A stretch of DNA of 64,000 nt from Aldehydirespirator sp965219165 (GTDB taxonomy: Bacteria > Actinomycetota > Acidimicrobiia > Acidimicrobiales > Aldehydirespiratoraceae), in contig CBDCMW010000002.1 in the NCBI GenBank assembly GCA_965219165.1, positions 3,658,001 through 3,722,000 on the forward strand, given 5' to 3'. Made by a program: the position numbers and the translations under genes. A model generated the notes under the pieces. It saw only the letters and a program-made list of their open reading frames with translations. It searched no databases and was not told the DNA's origin. Below are positions 52,726 through 61,946 of the stretch, piece by piece (the stretch's first letter is position 1; each line of letters opens with the position of its first letter).

Positions 52726-52751
52726 TTTAGATTATCATGATAATCTAAAGA
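52726..52751. promoter_or_regulatory. 26-base perfect palindrome before the DUF4143 ATPase gene
   Basis: The half-site CTTTAGATTATCA is followed immediately by its reverse complement TGATAATCTAAAG, two bases before the ATG and overlapping the ribosome site AGAGG. It is strongly AT-rich against its surroundings. Such a site covers the translation start and would suit an operator for the ATPase itself or a hairpin hiding the ribosome site. Confidence 0.8.
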
Positions 52752-52753
52752 GG

Positions 52754-53908
52754 ATGTTTCAACGGTTGCTGTCTCTGCCAGAGCCCGGGACGGAGACCTT
52801 CTTCTTGTGGGGGCCGCGGCAGGCAGGCAAGAGCACTCTGCTCAGGCAGCGGTACCCCGACGGCGTGTGGGTCGATCTGCTCAAAGCGGACGAGTTCCGC
52901 CGCTACGTCGCCCGTCCCGAGCTGCTGCGCGAGGAACTCGAGGCGGCGGGTCCCGAGAGGTCCCGCCAAGTGGTCATCGACGAGATCCAGAAGGTCCCCG
53001 CTCTGCTCGACGAGGTCCACTGGCTGATCGAGAACCGCGGGCTGCGCTTCGCTTTGTGCGGGTCGAGTGCGCGCAAGGTGAGGCGCGGCGCGGCGAACCT
53101 GCTCGGCGGGCGCGCCGTGCGCTATGAGCTGCGGGGCCTGACCGCCGGGGAGATCGGGGAGGACTTCGACCTCGACCGGGTGCTCAACTGTGGATGCCTG
53201 CCCAACGTGTACCAGTCCGACCGGCCCCGGCGCCTGCTCGACGCCTACATCGCCGACTACCTGCGCGAAGAGGTAGCCGCCGAGGGTCTGGTGCGGAACC
53301 TGCCAGCCTTCTCGGACTTCCTCGACGCGGCCGCGCTGAGCGACGGTGAGCCCGTCAACTACTCGAACATCGCCCGCGACTGCGGCGTGTCGGGGCCCAC
53401 GGCCAAGGCGCACTTCGGCATCCTCGAGGACACACTGCTGGCGCGTTGGCTGCCGCGCTGGCGACGGCGCGCCAAGCGCCGCCTCGCCGGAGCTCCGAAG
53501 TTCTATTTCGAGGACGTCGGCGTCGTTAACCGCCTGGCGCGGCGCGGCGAGTTGCTGCGCGGCTCGGACCAGTACGGCAAGGCGTTCGAGAACTGGATAT
53601 TCCATGAGCTCTCCGCGTATGTCGCCTACCGCGAGCTCGACGAGCATCTGACCTACTGGCGGCTCCCCAGCGGCATCGAGGTCGACTTCGTGGTCGGCGA
53701 GATGCAGCTCGCGATCGAGGCGAAAGCGACCGCCAGGATCACCAGCAGCCACCTCAAGGGCCTCCGCACCCTGGCCGAGGAGCATCCCGGCGCGGGCCGC
53801 AGGGTCGTGGTCTGCCTCGAACCCCGCCCCCGGCGAACCGACGACGGCATCGACATCATCGGCGCGACCGACTTCGCCCGGCGCCTCTGGCAGGACGACC
53901 TCGTGTAA
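52754..53908 (+). CDS. AAA_14/DUF4143 family ATPase
   Basis: 384 residues, ATG behind AAAGAGG. Walker A is WGPRQAGKSTLLRQRYPDG, Walker B RQVVIDEIQKVPALLDEVHW, sensor FALCGSSARKVRRG, then the family's RAVRYELRGLTAGEIGE. A winged-helix part (NYSNIARDCGVSGPTAKAHF) is followed by the DUF4143 nuclease-like domain: KAFENWIFHELSAYVAYREL, YWRLPSGIEVDFVV, AIEAKATARI, a PD-(D/E)xK-like arrangement. The cellular role of this very common family is unknown; defence and toxin-like roles have been proposed. The palindrome at its start suggests autoregulation by the winged helix. Confidence 0.88.
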   Translation: MFQRLLSLPEPGTETFFLWGPRQAGKSTLLRQRYPDGVWVDLLKADEFRRYVARPELLREELEAAGPERSRQVVIDEIQKVPALLDEVHWLIENRGLRFALCGSSARKVRRGAANLLGGRAVRYELRGLTAGEIGEDFDLDRVLNCGCLPNVYQSDRPRRLLDAYIADYLREEVAAEGLVRNLPAFSDFLDAAALSDGEPVNYSNIARDCGVSGPTAKAHFGILEDTLLARWLPRWRRRAKRRLAGAPKFYFEDVGVVNRLARRGELLRGSDQYGKAFENWIFHELSAYVAYRELDEHLTYWRLPSGIEVDFVVGEMQLAIEAKATARITSSHLKGLRTLAEEHPGAGRRVVVCLEPRPRRTDDGIDIIGATDFARRLWQDDLV

Positions 53909-53983
53909 CCGCCGCCCACCGTCAGCCTCGACCCCCACGCGACGCCGCACCCCCATCGAATCTGCGCGGGTATTGCTTCTATA

Positions 53984-54628
53984 CGACGCGAAACTCTTCA
54001 GATTCCGCTCACGGATCCGGTCGCGGGCGCCTGGAACAAGGCGAAGGGGACATCGGCAGGAAGGCACAACTTCTGGACGTACCGGAGAGGCAGCGCCTCC
54101 ACGAGCAGGCTGGCGCGGACGAGCACCGGCGACGGCGACCGCTGGCCGTTCGTCCAGCAGCTCTATCGAGGCGACTTCGACACGGTTCTGGCGGAGCGGG
54201 TCACGCAGTTCGTCGACGGCGACGGCCTCGACGAACTGTTCGACGATGTGGCATCGTTCGAGGTCACGTCGGGCGCGCATCCCGACGAGAGCGCGGCCGC
54301 GCTGCTCTCGGAGATCGCCGACGATCCAGAGCCCGCCGTCCCGCCAAGCGTGCTGAGCCCCCTCGCCGTCATCAATCACGGCAATACGACGATGCAATCG
54401 ACTCTGTGGTGGCCGCACCGGCTCGCCTCGCCGCCCGCGTCGATCGAGTCCAGGACAGCCCGCAGCCTGAGAATCCGGGGCGCGGTCGTACATCAGGCCG
54501 TCCGAATCGACCTATCCGAGCCGATCCCTCTCACTGCGCTGACTGGCGCGACGGAGCTCGGCGACGGCCCCGACGACTCCACCCTCGACGACACGAGGCA
54601 CGGCTCCAGGACCGAGATGCCCGTCTAG
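53984..54628 (+). pseudogene. Degenerate reading frame, possible gene remnant
   Basis: One frame has natural protein character but no start: FVQQLYRGDFDTVLAERVTQ, FVDGDGLDELFDDVASFEVT and HPDESAAALLSEIADDPEPA. The frame then continues with reduced quality to a stop at 54628. It may be the remains of a protein with an acidic helical domain. No family recognised. Confidence 0.3.
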
Positions 54629-54969
54629 GCCCTGCCCGTCTAGGCCCTGCCCGGCCGCAACCGCGCCCCGCGCACCACAAGTTCGTGAAGGCTCACCTAT
54701 TCATGCAGATTGCAAGTACTACTTTCAATCTGCATAGCAGCGACCGGTCGTCCGAACTTCACGATCGTGACCTCGCATCGGTAGGTTGCGGACGGCAGGG
54801 GGAGAGCTGTGAGCACTGTGCGAGCTGCGACGCTGGTGGGGCCCGAGCGGCTGGAGCTGGCAGCCCGGCGCTGAGAGCCACGATGGAGCTGATCGAGTCG
54901 ACCGGGTTCAAGCCCGAGGAATGAGCCAATCCGCACCTCGGGTCAACCCTGCTGAGACTGTCGTGCCTC
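54629..54969. other. Gap with an orphan palindrome and short scars
   Basis: Apart from the palindrome at 54703-54735 there are only fragments: GTG 54810 opens STVRAATLVGPERLELAARR, like the start of a zinc alcohol dehydrogenase, and ends after 22 codons. A further short peptide ends at 54924. I see no functional gene. Confidence 0.4.
54703..54735. promoter_or_regulatory. 33-base near-perfect palindrome without a gene
   Basis: ATGCAGATTGCAAGTA, one central C, and TACTTTCAATCTGCAT pair over 15 of 16 positions. The site resembles, in length and AT-richness, the operator-like palindrome before the DUF4143 gene 2 kb away, but no coding sequence follows it. It may be the operator of a deleted ATPase gene. 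Confidence 0.7.
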
Positions 54970-56214
54970 CTATTTTCGCGATGGCTTGACGAATGGCAGT
55001 CTCGATAGAGAGACCGGAACATCGATCGGTTGTTCACTCTCATCCCATCTCAAGAAAACAGCATCATTAGAATCTTGGTGAGCTGGCAAGTGGGCGAACC
55101 CGACTATTTCCTTGAGGTTCGAACTCCAACCGATGCTCGTGGCGTATCCAGTTGCCCTACCCCCACTTAGCAGCTTCATGGGGGGGACGCGCCGAATCTT
55201 TCCGTTGACGATGGGCATCTCATCACGCTCCAAATATGACAATACAAGCTGACGCCAATCAACTCTCATAGCCCACATACGACGTCCGATATCCTTAGCT
55301 TGACCTTCCGCAACGAGTACATTTCTTCCGACAAAGTCACCCTTTTCGAAATCCACAAAGCGTCCGAGATTTATCTCGTAAGGCGATGCCCTATACGCAT
55401 CATCTATCAGACCATAACTATGCGCCTTTACGACATCTGGACCAGCTCGTGCATAATCAATAGCGGGAAGCACCATGCCAGCCTCAACGCGAACGATGTC
55501 TTGAGACGCGTGCCCACACGGCTCGATCGAGGCCCCAGTAGGTGTAGAGACAAGCGCCTCCCAAACATCATTTCCGGCTTCCGGGGGAACCCAGAACTCA
55601 TAGCCTTTGACGCCCGTGAATCCCGTGCGCCAAACGTGCACCGGTGCCGAGGAGATTCTTGCTCGGCGGCCGCGTGAGAACTCTAGATCAGACCAGTATT
55701 GTCCGGTCGCTTCTTGGAGAATCGACAGCGCGCTAGGTCCTTGCAGTGCGAGAATCCCAAAGCGATCTGTGACGTCTTCAAAATCAACGTCTAGCCAACC
55801 GCGCTGCTCCGACAGCCATCGATTCATCAACCCTGCTGTGACGATGAAGTCAGTCTCGCTAAGTCGTAGCAGCATGCCTTCAACGATGACCTTCCCATGA
55901 TCATCGCACCATGGTGTGTAGTATGCATGATCGATGGCAATCCGCGTCGCATCGCGCGGAATGAGTCGATTGATGAAACGCTCTGCATCCGGCCCATGAA
56001 TATGAATCTTGGCCAGAGGTGACTTGTCCTCCAGCATTGCAGCGTTACGGATTGCAGCAACTTCCACTGCGATACCGGCAAAGAACTCGGGCAGCGCATT
56101 ATCACCCCAGGTCACCCAAGCTCCGTTCACATTCGCCATTCGAGCTGCAGCAGTGAAAGGACTAAAGGCGAATAGTCGATCAGTTAGTGGGGAACCAAGG
56201 AACTCTAGACTCAT
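54970..56214 (-). CDS. GcvT-superfamily aminomethyltransferase/demethylase, second of the operon
   Basis: ATG 56214, four bases after the regulator stop, gives 414 residues. The folate-binding GcvT fold is visible: VAAIRNAAMLEDKSPLAKIH, IHGPDAERFINRLIPRDATR, FGILALQGPSALSILQEATG, TGFTGVKGYEFWVPPEAGND, RVEAGMVLPAIDYARAGPDV, then the C-terminal barrel. GcvT, DmdA, sarcosine and dimethylglycine enzymes share this fold and pass one-carbon units to tetrahydrofolate. The substrate is not known here. The gene is visibly AT-richer than its operon mates, so it may be a later acquisition. Last gene of the seven-gene unit. Confidence 0.8.
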   Translation of the reverse strand: MSLEFLGSPLTDRLFAFSPFTAAARMANVNGAWVTWGDNALPEFFAGIAVEVAAIRNAAMLEDKSPLAKIHIHGPDAERFINRLIPRDATRIAIDHAYYTPWCDDHGKVIVEGMLLRLSETDFIVTAGLMNRWLSEQRGWLDVDFEDVTDRFGILALQGPSALSILQEATGQYWSDLEFSRGRRARISSAPVHVWRTGFTGVKGYEFWVPPEAGNDVWEALVSTPTGASIEPCGHASQDIVRVEAGMVLPAIDYARAGPDVVKAHSYGLIDDAYRASPYEINLGRFVDFEKGDFVGRNVLVAEGQAKDIGRRMWAMRVDWRQLVLSYLERDEMPIVNGKIRRVPPMKLLSGGRATGYATSIGWSSNLKEIVGFAHLPAHQDSNDAVFLRWDESEQPIDVPVSLSRLPFVKPSRK

Positions 56215-56218
56215 CGGA

Positions 56219-56821
56219 CTAGATTTCCGCAGGCAGAACGACAATATTGAGAAGTCGGGCCTCATGATCTCCGCCGACCCACCGGTGAGGCACGTTCGCC
56301 ACGAATACGATCGTGTCCCCAGCTTCTAGAGTCTCGACTCCGTGACCTTCAAGCTCGACGGAAACAGTGCCCTCTAAGACATACAGGATCTCGTCACCGG
56401 CATGTGTCCATGCAGGATCGCTTCTGAATCCGGGGGGCACGAGACACTCACGTATCTCCATACGTCGGCGCGGAGTCGATGTGAGCATCCGAGCAAGCTG
56501 CGGGGGCTCCGCGTCGTCAGCGCTGCCCCACACGCCCTCGTCACGCCGGACAACACTCACGATTGGTTCCGCGCCCTCAACTAGGAGTTCGGGTGCGGTA
56601 ATCTTGAGTGCGCCTGCGATTCTGTAGAGCGCGCCCAGACTGACGTTCGTCAACCCGTTCTCGACCTGGCTCAGAAAACCAGTGGACAACCCCGTCTCCC
56701 GGGCTACGTCTGCGAGCGTCATTCCCCGGTCGGTGCGGACGAGGCGGATCCTCTGTCCGAGCAGCGCGATGTTGACCGTTTCGCGTTCGCTAGACACGGC
56801 ATCATTCCTTGTTCTCTGCAT
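56219..56821 (-). CDS. XRE-family regulator with C-terminal cupin sensor
   Basis: 200 residues. The helix-turn-helix occupies 20-75 (GQRIRLVRTDRGMTLADVAR, ETGLSTGFLSQVENGLTNVS). A cupin domain covers 120-195 (THAGDEILYVLEGTVSVELE, GHGVETLEAGDTIVFVANVP, HRWVGGDHEARLLNIVV). Cupin-XRE regulators sense small ligands or metals and often control the adjacent catabolic operon. The gene lies inside the operon, 12 bases after permease 2 and four before the second GcvT-like gene, so it probably autoregulates the whole unit. Confidence 0.9.
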   Translation of the reverse strand: MQRTRNDAVSSERETVNIALLGQRIRLVRTDRGMTLADVARETGLSTGFLSQVENGLTNVSLGALYRIAGALKITAPELLVEGAEPIVSVVRRDEGVWGSADDAEPPQLARMLTSTPRRRMEIRECLVPPGFRSDPAWTHAGDEILYVLEGTVSVELEGHGVETLEAGDTIVFVANVPHRWVGGDHEARLLNIVVLPAEI

Positions 56822-56833
56822 CGTTGCGCTCCT

Positions 56834-57907
56834 TCACGGGCGGGGTACAGGGGTCGCCAGGTATCTCGGCATATTTGTCTCGCGGCTGCTGGCGAGGAGG
56901 GCCACGAGCGCAACTGCGTATTGCGCGGCAAGCCAGATCTGGCCGGGTAGGGACACGTCAGGACGGACCACAAGAAGAACGAGTGAGGCCACAAACACTG
57001 CCGCCAGCGGGCCAATGGTTCGTAGCCCGGCCGCCTCGGTGCGTCTGAGACTTCGCCAGAGCAGGAATGCGGCGATGACGCCGATCAGCATCCACACCGA
57101 CGCCGGAACAGCTGACTCGGCCTGGAGTCTCAGCTGGAGGGCGTCGGCGGCGCCGAACAGCAGTGCGCCGATCAACACGCCAGCAGGCCGCCATCGGCCG
57201 AACACCAGGATGGCGATCGCGATGAAGCCCCGTCCTGACGTCATGGCCTCTCGGAAGACGCCGACCGAGCCGACGGACAGGTAGGCGCCTGCCAAGCCTG
57301 CGAAGGCGCCCGTTATCGACGTCGCCACCCACTGGGTGCGAAGAGGGCTCACTCCGGCGGCGCTCGCGGAAGACGGGTTCTGTCCCGTCGCACGGATCTC
57401 GAGTCCTAGGCCGGTCCGACCGAGCATCAGGGCAACCGCCCCGATCAGCAGGAACGCAACATATCCGAGCAGATTCTGCTCGAAGAGCGCCCCGCCGATC
57501 CAGGGGATCTCGCTGAGGACGGGAATGGCGATCGGGTCGAGTCTGTCGATCGGTGGCGAGCCGTCGGGAAAGGCCCGCTCCAGCGCGTAGTTGGTGGCGC
57601 CCAACGCGAGGATGTTGAGCCCGATCCCGACGACTACCTGGTCTCCTCGCAGGCCTATCGCGACGGTAGCCATAAGGAGGCCCCCGAACCCTCCGGCCAG
57701 AATGGCGGCCACGATGCCCACAGTGATGCTCCCACTTCCCTCTGCCGCCCAATAGCCGACGAACGCGCCTGACAGCATCATGCCTTCGAGTCCCAGGTTC
57801 AGCACTCCGGAGCGTTCGGAGATGAGCTCGCCGGTCGCGGCCAATAGCAGCGGGACCGCCAGCCGGACGGTGGCTGCCAGCCACAGCGCGTCGAAGGGAT
57901 CCATCAC
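56834..57907 (-). CDS. ABC permease 2 of the BMP/nucleoside importer (YufQ-like)
   Basis: 357 residues starting at GTG 57907 (or ATG one codon later), overlapping permease 1. Around ten membrane helices are seen (LAVPLLLAATGELISERSGV, LNLGLEGMMLSGAFVGYWAA, GIVAAILAGGFGGLLMATVA, IDRLDPIAIPVLSEIPWIGG as a loop). The LNLGLEGMML motif is characteristic of the BPD_transp_2 permeases that work with BMP receptors. It forms a heterodimeric channel with permease 1. Confidence 0.9.
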   Translation of the reverse strand: MMDPFDALWLAATVRLAVPLLLAATGELISERSGVLNLGLEGMMLSGAFVGYWAAEGSGSITVGIVAAILAGGFGGLLMATVAIGLRGDQVVVGIGLNILALGATNYALERAFPDGSPPIDRLDPIAIPVLSEIPWIGGALFEQNLLGYVAFLLIGAVALMLGRTGLGLEIRATGQNPSSASAAGVSPLRTQWVATSITGAFAGLAGAYLSVGSVGVFREAMTSGRGFIAIAILVFGRWRPAGVLIGALLFGAADALQLRLQAESAVPASVWMLIGVIAAFLLWRSLRRTEAAGLRTIGPLAAVFVASLVLLVVRPDVSLPGQIWLAAQYAVALVALLASSRETNMPRYLATPVPRP

Positions 57908-58998
57908 AACCCCGTCGCCGTCTGATGCACCGCGTCGCGTTCAGACGCTGCCGACCGGAGACGTTCCCAGCGATGCTCGAGCAGGACACTGGCCGCCACG
58001 GCGAGGATGATCAGACCCTGTACCACCAGCACGATCTCGGAGGAGACCCCCGCTCGAGACTGCAGCGCACCCCCTCCTTGGCGCAGGGTGGCAATGAGGA
58101 GGGCCGCGGGCAGCACGCCTGGAATCGAGTTGCGAGCGAGTAGAGCGACGACGATGCCGTCATATCCATAATTCGCGCTGAAGTTGTCGGACACCGTTGT
58201 GATTTCGCCAGCCAGAATCCGGGAGCTGCCGGCGAGGCCTGCCAGCGCGCCCGACATGAGCAGGGCAAGCACTCCGAAGCGGGTCGGAGACACGTCCATG
58301 TGGCGGGACATTTGGGGATTGGCACCGACCATGTCGAAGCGGAAGCCCAACGTCGTCCTAGCCAGCACGATCCAGGTGAGGCCGATCAGGGCGACCACGA
58401 GGACAACATCCCAATGGAGTGCGGTGCCCGCGAACATCTCGGGCCACTGGGCCGAGTCCCTGACGCTCTCGCTGCGGGCGAACCCGCTGCCCTTGTCCTG
58501 CATGGGGCCCCGAATGAGCCAGGCGAGCACCTGGATGGCGATGAGGTTGAGCATCAGAGTGGTGAGAATCTCGCTCGCTCCGGCTCGCGCCCACATCCAT
58601 GCCGCGATGCCGGCATAGAGCGCTCCGCCAACGAGTCCAGCCGCCACGGCTACCAGCAGATGGGCCGGCCCCAAAGGCATCTCGACGTTGATGCCGACCC
58701 ATCCCGCCGCCAGCCCTCCCGCGATGATCTGCCCCTCGAGGCCGATGTTGATGCGCCTCACCCGGAAGGCCACGATCCAGCCGGTGGCGGCGAGCATGAT
58801 CGGGATGAGTTTGCTGAGCGTCGACGCGGCCGGGCGAGACCCGCCGTACGCCCCCTGAAACAGCGCGTCGACCACTGCTCCGAGATCGTGGCCGTTGAGA
58901 ACCAGGATCAACGCCGATGTCAACAGAGCTAGACAAAGCGCGACGCCGGAGGCCAGCACCGGTCGAAAGGCGGTGGATCGAGTCGGCTGCCACCTCAC
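57904..58998 (-). CDS. ABC permease 1 of the BMP/nucleoside importer (YufP-like)
   Basis: 364 residues from GTG 58998, with a GTGA overlap to the ATPase stop. Multiple helices (VLASGVALCLALLTSALILV, LLVAVAAGLVGGALYAGIAA, ILTTLMLNLIAIQVLAWLIR, LALLMSGALAGLAGSSRILA) and the family motif VRRINIGLEGQIIAGGLAA are present. SANYGYDGIVVALLARNSIP near the end is another YufP-like signature. Partner of permease 2. Confidence 0.9.
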   Translation of the reverse strand: MRWQPTRSTAFRPVLASGVALCLALLTSALILVLNGHDLGAVVDALFQGAYGGSRPAASTLSKLIPIMLAATGWIVAFRVRRINIGLEGQIIAGGLAAGWVGINVEMPLGPAHLLVAVAAGLVGGALYAGIAAWMWARAGASEILTTLMLNLIAIQVLAWLIRGPMQDKGSGFARSESVRDSAQWPEMFAGTALHWDVVLVVALIGLTWIVLARTTLGFRFDMVGANPQMSRHMDVSPTRFGVLALLMSGALAGLAGSSRILAGEITTVSDNFSANYGYDGIVVALLARNSIPGVLPAALLIATLRQGGGALQSRAGVSSEIVLVVQGLIILAVAASVLLEHRWERLRSAASERDAVHQTATGL

Positions 58999-60533
58999 GC
59001 CGACGCGCCCGTCATCTTCAGGCCAATGTCGGTGAGGTCCGCTTCACCGGGGCGCATCACCTCGCTCGGCCTGCCTTTGAACAACACGACGAACCGGTCC
59101 GACAGAGCCAGGATCTCGTCGAGCTCCTCTGAAATGAGCGCTACCGCGCCGCCCGCGGCCCGGAAGGTCCGTATGACCTGGTAGACGAACTCGATGGCGC
59201 CGACGTCGAGGCCTCGGGTCGGATGGACGGCGACGAGCAACTCCGGGCGGTTGTGCATCTCGCGTGCGATCACTGCCTTCTGCTGGTTCCCTCCCGAGAG
59301 ATCGGAGAAGGCGGCGTGCAAACCCGGCGCGCGGATGTCGAACTGTTCGCACAGTCTCGTGCAGTGCTGATCGATAGCGCCGAACTGCAGCCACCCCCGC
59401 TTCGACAGCGGCGCGACGGCAAAGTCGCGATACATCAGGTTGTCCCGCAGCGAGCGATCGACTGCACTGCCGACGGCATGCCGGTCGGCGGGAATCAGCC
59501 CCGTGGCTGAGCGTCCATCGTCCCCCGGGCTCGACGTCTCCGGCGACGCGTAGTGCAGTACCTCGCCCTCGGTCAGCGCTGCCAGTCCAGTCAACACGTC
59601 GGCGAGCGTGCTCTGGCCATTGCCCTCCACCCCAGCAACCCCGAAGACTTCACCCTGGTGCACGGTGAAGGAGACGTCGTCGAGATTCGCGTCGTGCAGA
59701 GCTGAGGCGGTGGAGACCGCTCTCAGCTCGAGGACTGGATCTCCGGGTGTGTTGGGGGCGTTCCTTGAGAGCAGCGAGACGTCTCGGCCCACCATCATCC
59801 TGGCGATGGTCTTCTCGTCGGCGTCGGAAGCGTCAACGGTTCCGATCTTCTGGCCGCGACGCAGCACGGTGCAACGGTCGGCGACGGCAAGGGCTTCATG
59901 GAGCTTGTGATCGATGAAGACGATGGACTTGCCGTCCTCGACCAGCGACCTGATCACCTGTTGGAGGCCGGTCCACTCGACCGGTGACAGCACCGCGGTC
60001 GGTTCGTCCATGATCAGGATCTCCGCCCCTCCGAAGAGGGCCTTGACGATCTCGACCCGCTGCTGGAGCCCGATGGGGAGGTCGCCAACCGTGGCGTGCG
60101 GGCTCACTTCCAAGCTGTGCTGCGACGAGAAGTCTGCGAGTTCCGACGCGAGCCGGGAGAGCCGGCTGCGTCGCCACCACGGGATCCCGAGGGCCACGTT
60201 CTCGCAGACCGTGAGGTTGTCCACCAACTCGAAGTGCTGAAACACCATTCCGATTCCGGCTGCCTTGGCGTCGCGGGGACTGCGGAGCCGCATCGGCTGG
60301 CCGTGAACTGAGACGGTTCCCCGGTCAGGGCGCACGAGCCCGTAGAGAATCTTCATCAGTGTGCTCTTGCCCGCTCCGTTCTCGCCCAGCAGGGCGTGGA
60401 CTTCGCCCGCGCGGAGGTCGAAGTCGACATCCGAGCAGGCGAGCAGGCTTCCGTAGGCCTTGCTGATGCCCTCAGCGTGCAGCACCGCAGACGACGCCGG
60501 TTCCGAAGGAGTCTTGTCTTGGTGTCCCGGCAC
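58995..60533 (-). CDS. ABC ATPase with two nucleotide-binding domains (YufO-like)
   Basis: 512 residues from GTG 60533. Domain 1: Walker A LLGENGAGKSTLMKILYGLV, Q-loop MVFQHFELVDNLTVCENVAL, signature LPIGLQQRVEIVKALFGGAE, Walker B ILIMDEPTAVLSP. Domain 2: degenerate Walker A VAGVEGNGQSTLADVLTGLA, signature LSGGNQQKAVIAREM. The VEGNGQ variant is normal for the second half of BMP-type ATPases such as NupO/YufO. It drives uptake by the two permeases that follow. Confidence 0.93.
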   Translation of the reverse strand: MPGHQDKTPSEPASSAVLHAEGISKAYGSLLACSDVDFDLRAGEVHALLGENGAGKSTLMKILYGLVRPDRGTVSVHGQPMRLRSPRDAKAAGIGMVFQHFELVDNLTVCENVALGIPWWRRSRLSRLASELADFSSQHSLEVSPHATVGDLPIGLQQRVEIVKALFGGAEILIMDEPTAVLSPVEWTGLQQVIRSLVEDGKSIVFIDHKLHEALAVADRCTVLRRGQKIGTVDASDADEKTIARMMVGRDVSLLSRNAPNTPGDPVLELRAVSTASALHDANLDDVSFTVHQGEVFGVAGVEGNGQSTLADVLTGLAALTEGEVLHYASPETSSPGDDGRSATGLIPADRHAVGSAVDRSLRDNLMYRDFAVAPLSKRGWLQFGAIDQHCTRLCEQFDIRAPGLHAAFSDLSGGNQQKAVIAREMHNRPELLVAVHPTRGLDVGAIEFVYQVIRTFRAAGGAVALISEELDEILALSDRFVVLFKGRPSEVMRPGEADLTDIGLKMTGASA

Positions 60534-60557
60534 AGCCGATGGGGTGTCCTCGCCGGA

Positions 60558-61910
60558 TCAGGATCCGGCCGCGAGGTTCTCGGCGCGCTTGCGTGACACG
60601 AACGGGGGATCGACCACCGTGGCCCGTATCTCCATCGTCGGGAACTCGCCGCCGCCCCAGCTGATGGCGACCTCTGTTCCCGGCTCGGTCAACTCCACGT
60701 CGATGCGGCCGAAGGAGAACACTCGGCGAACTATCGGGCTGTAGCAGACGCTCGTCGCCCATCCAACCTGCTGCCCATCGTGGACGATCGGGAAGGCCTC
60801 GGGAAACAGCGGATGGGGGAATTGGATCGGCGGCGGCGACGGTTCGTCCCTGAACTGAGCCGCGTACAGCTCGATCACGTCGTCGCTGTTCCAGACCAGC
60901 CCCTTCATCCGCCGGGCCGGGCCGCCTGCGTCGATCTCCGCCTGCAGCGCGGCCTTGCCCATGAAGTCGTCCTCGCGGTCGAGTCCTACGAGATAGTCGA
61001 GGTTGAGCTCGAACGGTGAGCAATAGCTCATCTCCGGATCGAGCTGGTTGCGGCGCAGAATGCCGGGATCCCCCTCGAAGGCGCACTGATAGTCGAAGTG
61101 CAGCATCACCAGCCCGGCCTCGGCCCGGGTCAGCCTCGACGTGTAGTTGCCGAGGAAGCCGAGCCCGTGCTTGCGACCTACTTCGACGAGATGAGCGATG
61201 AGGTCGTTGGTTCGATCGGCTTCGACGTAGATCTCGTAGCCGACCTCGCCGGTGAATCCCTGCCGCAGGATCTCACACGGTATGCCTGCGATCTCGGTGG
61301 CCTGCAGCCGGGAGAAGCGGAGCCTCTCCATCGACTGCCCGGCGGCGTCGTTCATCAGCGCGGTGGAGTTCGGTCCCTGGATCGACATCAGGCAGTACTG
61401 GGTGCGAATGTCCTCGATCCGCACATCGAAATGGCCGACCTCTACCACGTCACGCAGCCAGCTCTCGATCTCATCCGTCGTGATCATGTACGCGTCCTGC
61501 GACACACGCGTGATCAGAGGATCCTGGACGACCTTCCCGTCCTCGCGGACCAACACCGTGTACATCGACTGGCCGACTTCAATGTCGGCGAAGTCCTTCC
61601 TCGTCTGGATGAACCTCATGAACGCGTGAACATCCGGACCCGAGACGTTGAACTTGCAGATCGGACTCCAGTCGCCGATCACCACGGTCTCACGGAGCTG
61701 GAGCGCCTCCCGGTGCCAGCCGACGTACTCGTCCACGATCAGGAACGGGCCCCATTGCGTCCATTTCTGGGCCTTGCTGGCCAACTCCATCTGCCCGGCG
61801 CCGGGAACGAAGAACATGGGCCGCTCCGCTCCCAGCGGGAGGCCTGTTCTCATGGCCAACTGGTACCGATCCTGGCCGTAGGCGCCGCGACAGTTCTCTA
61901 CCTCGTGCAT
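60558..61910 (-). CDS. GcvT-superfamily folate-dependent O/N-demethylase, LigM-like
   Basis: 450 residues from ATG 61910. The order of motifs fits the LigM/DesA branch of GcvT proteins: YVGWHREALQLRETVVIGDW, SPICKFNVSGPDVHAFMRFI, TVLVREDGKVVQDPLITRVS, CLMSIQGPNSTALMNDAAGQ, LRQGFTGEVGYEIYVEADRT, SRLTRAEAGLVMLHFDYQCA. Members take methyl groups from O-methyl aromatics or methylamines to tetrahydrofolate. The gene sits between the receptor and the ATPase of the importer (36 and 24 base gaps), so it probably acts on the imported compound. The substrate is unknown. Confidence 0.8.
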   Translation of the reverse strand: MHEVENCRGAYGQDRYQLAMRTGLPLGAERPMFFVPGAGQMELASKAQKWTQWGPFLIVDEYVGWHREALQLRETVVIGDWSPICKFNVSGPDVHAFMRFIQTRKDFADIEVGQSMYTVLVREDGKVVQDPLITRVSQDAYMITTDEIESWLRDVVEVGHFDVRIEDIRTQYCLMSIQGPNSTALMNDAAGQSMERLRFSRLQATEIAGIPCEILRQGFTGEVGYEIYVEADRTNDLIAHLVEVGRKHGLGFLGNYTSRLTRAEAGLVMLHFDYQCAFEGDPGILRRNQLDPEMSYCSPFELNLDYLVGLDREDDFMGKAALQAEIDAGGPARRMKGLVWNSDDVIELYAAQFRDEPSPPPIQFPHPLFPEAFPIVHDGQQVGWATSVCYSPIVRRVFSFGRIDVELTEPGTEVAISWGGGEFPTMEIRATVVDPPFVSRKRAENLAAGS

Positions 61911-61946
61911 CGCCTGTCTCTTGGTGATGGTCGTGAGTTGCTGAGG

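Noticed and set aside
60558..61910. Naming the GcvT-like proteins DmdA (DMSP demethylase)
   Set aside because: The fold is shared by many demethylases, and the LigM-like motif order and nucleoside-type importer do not favour DMSP; no dmdB-D genes are present.
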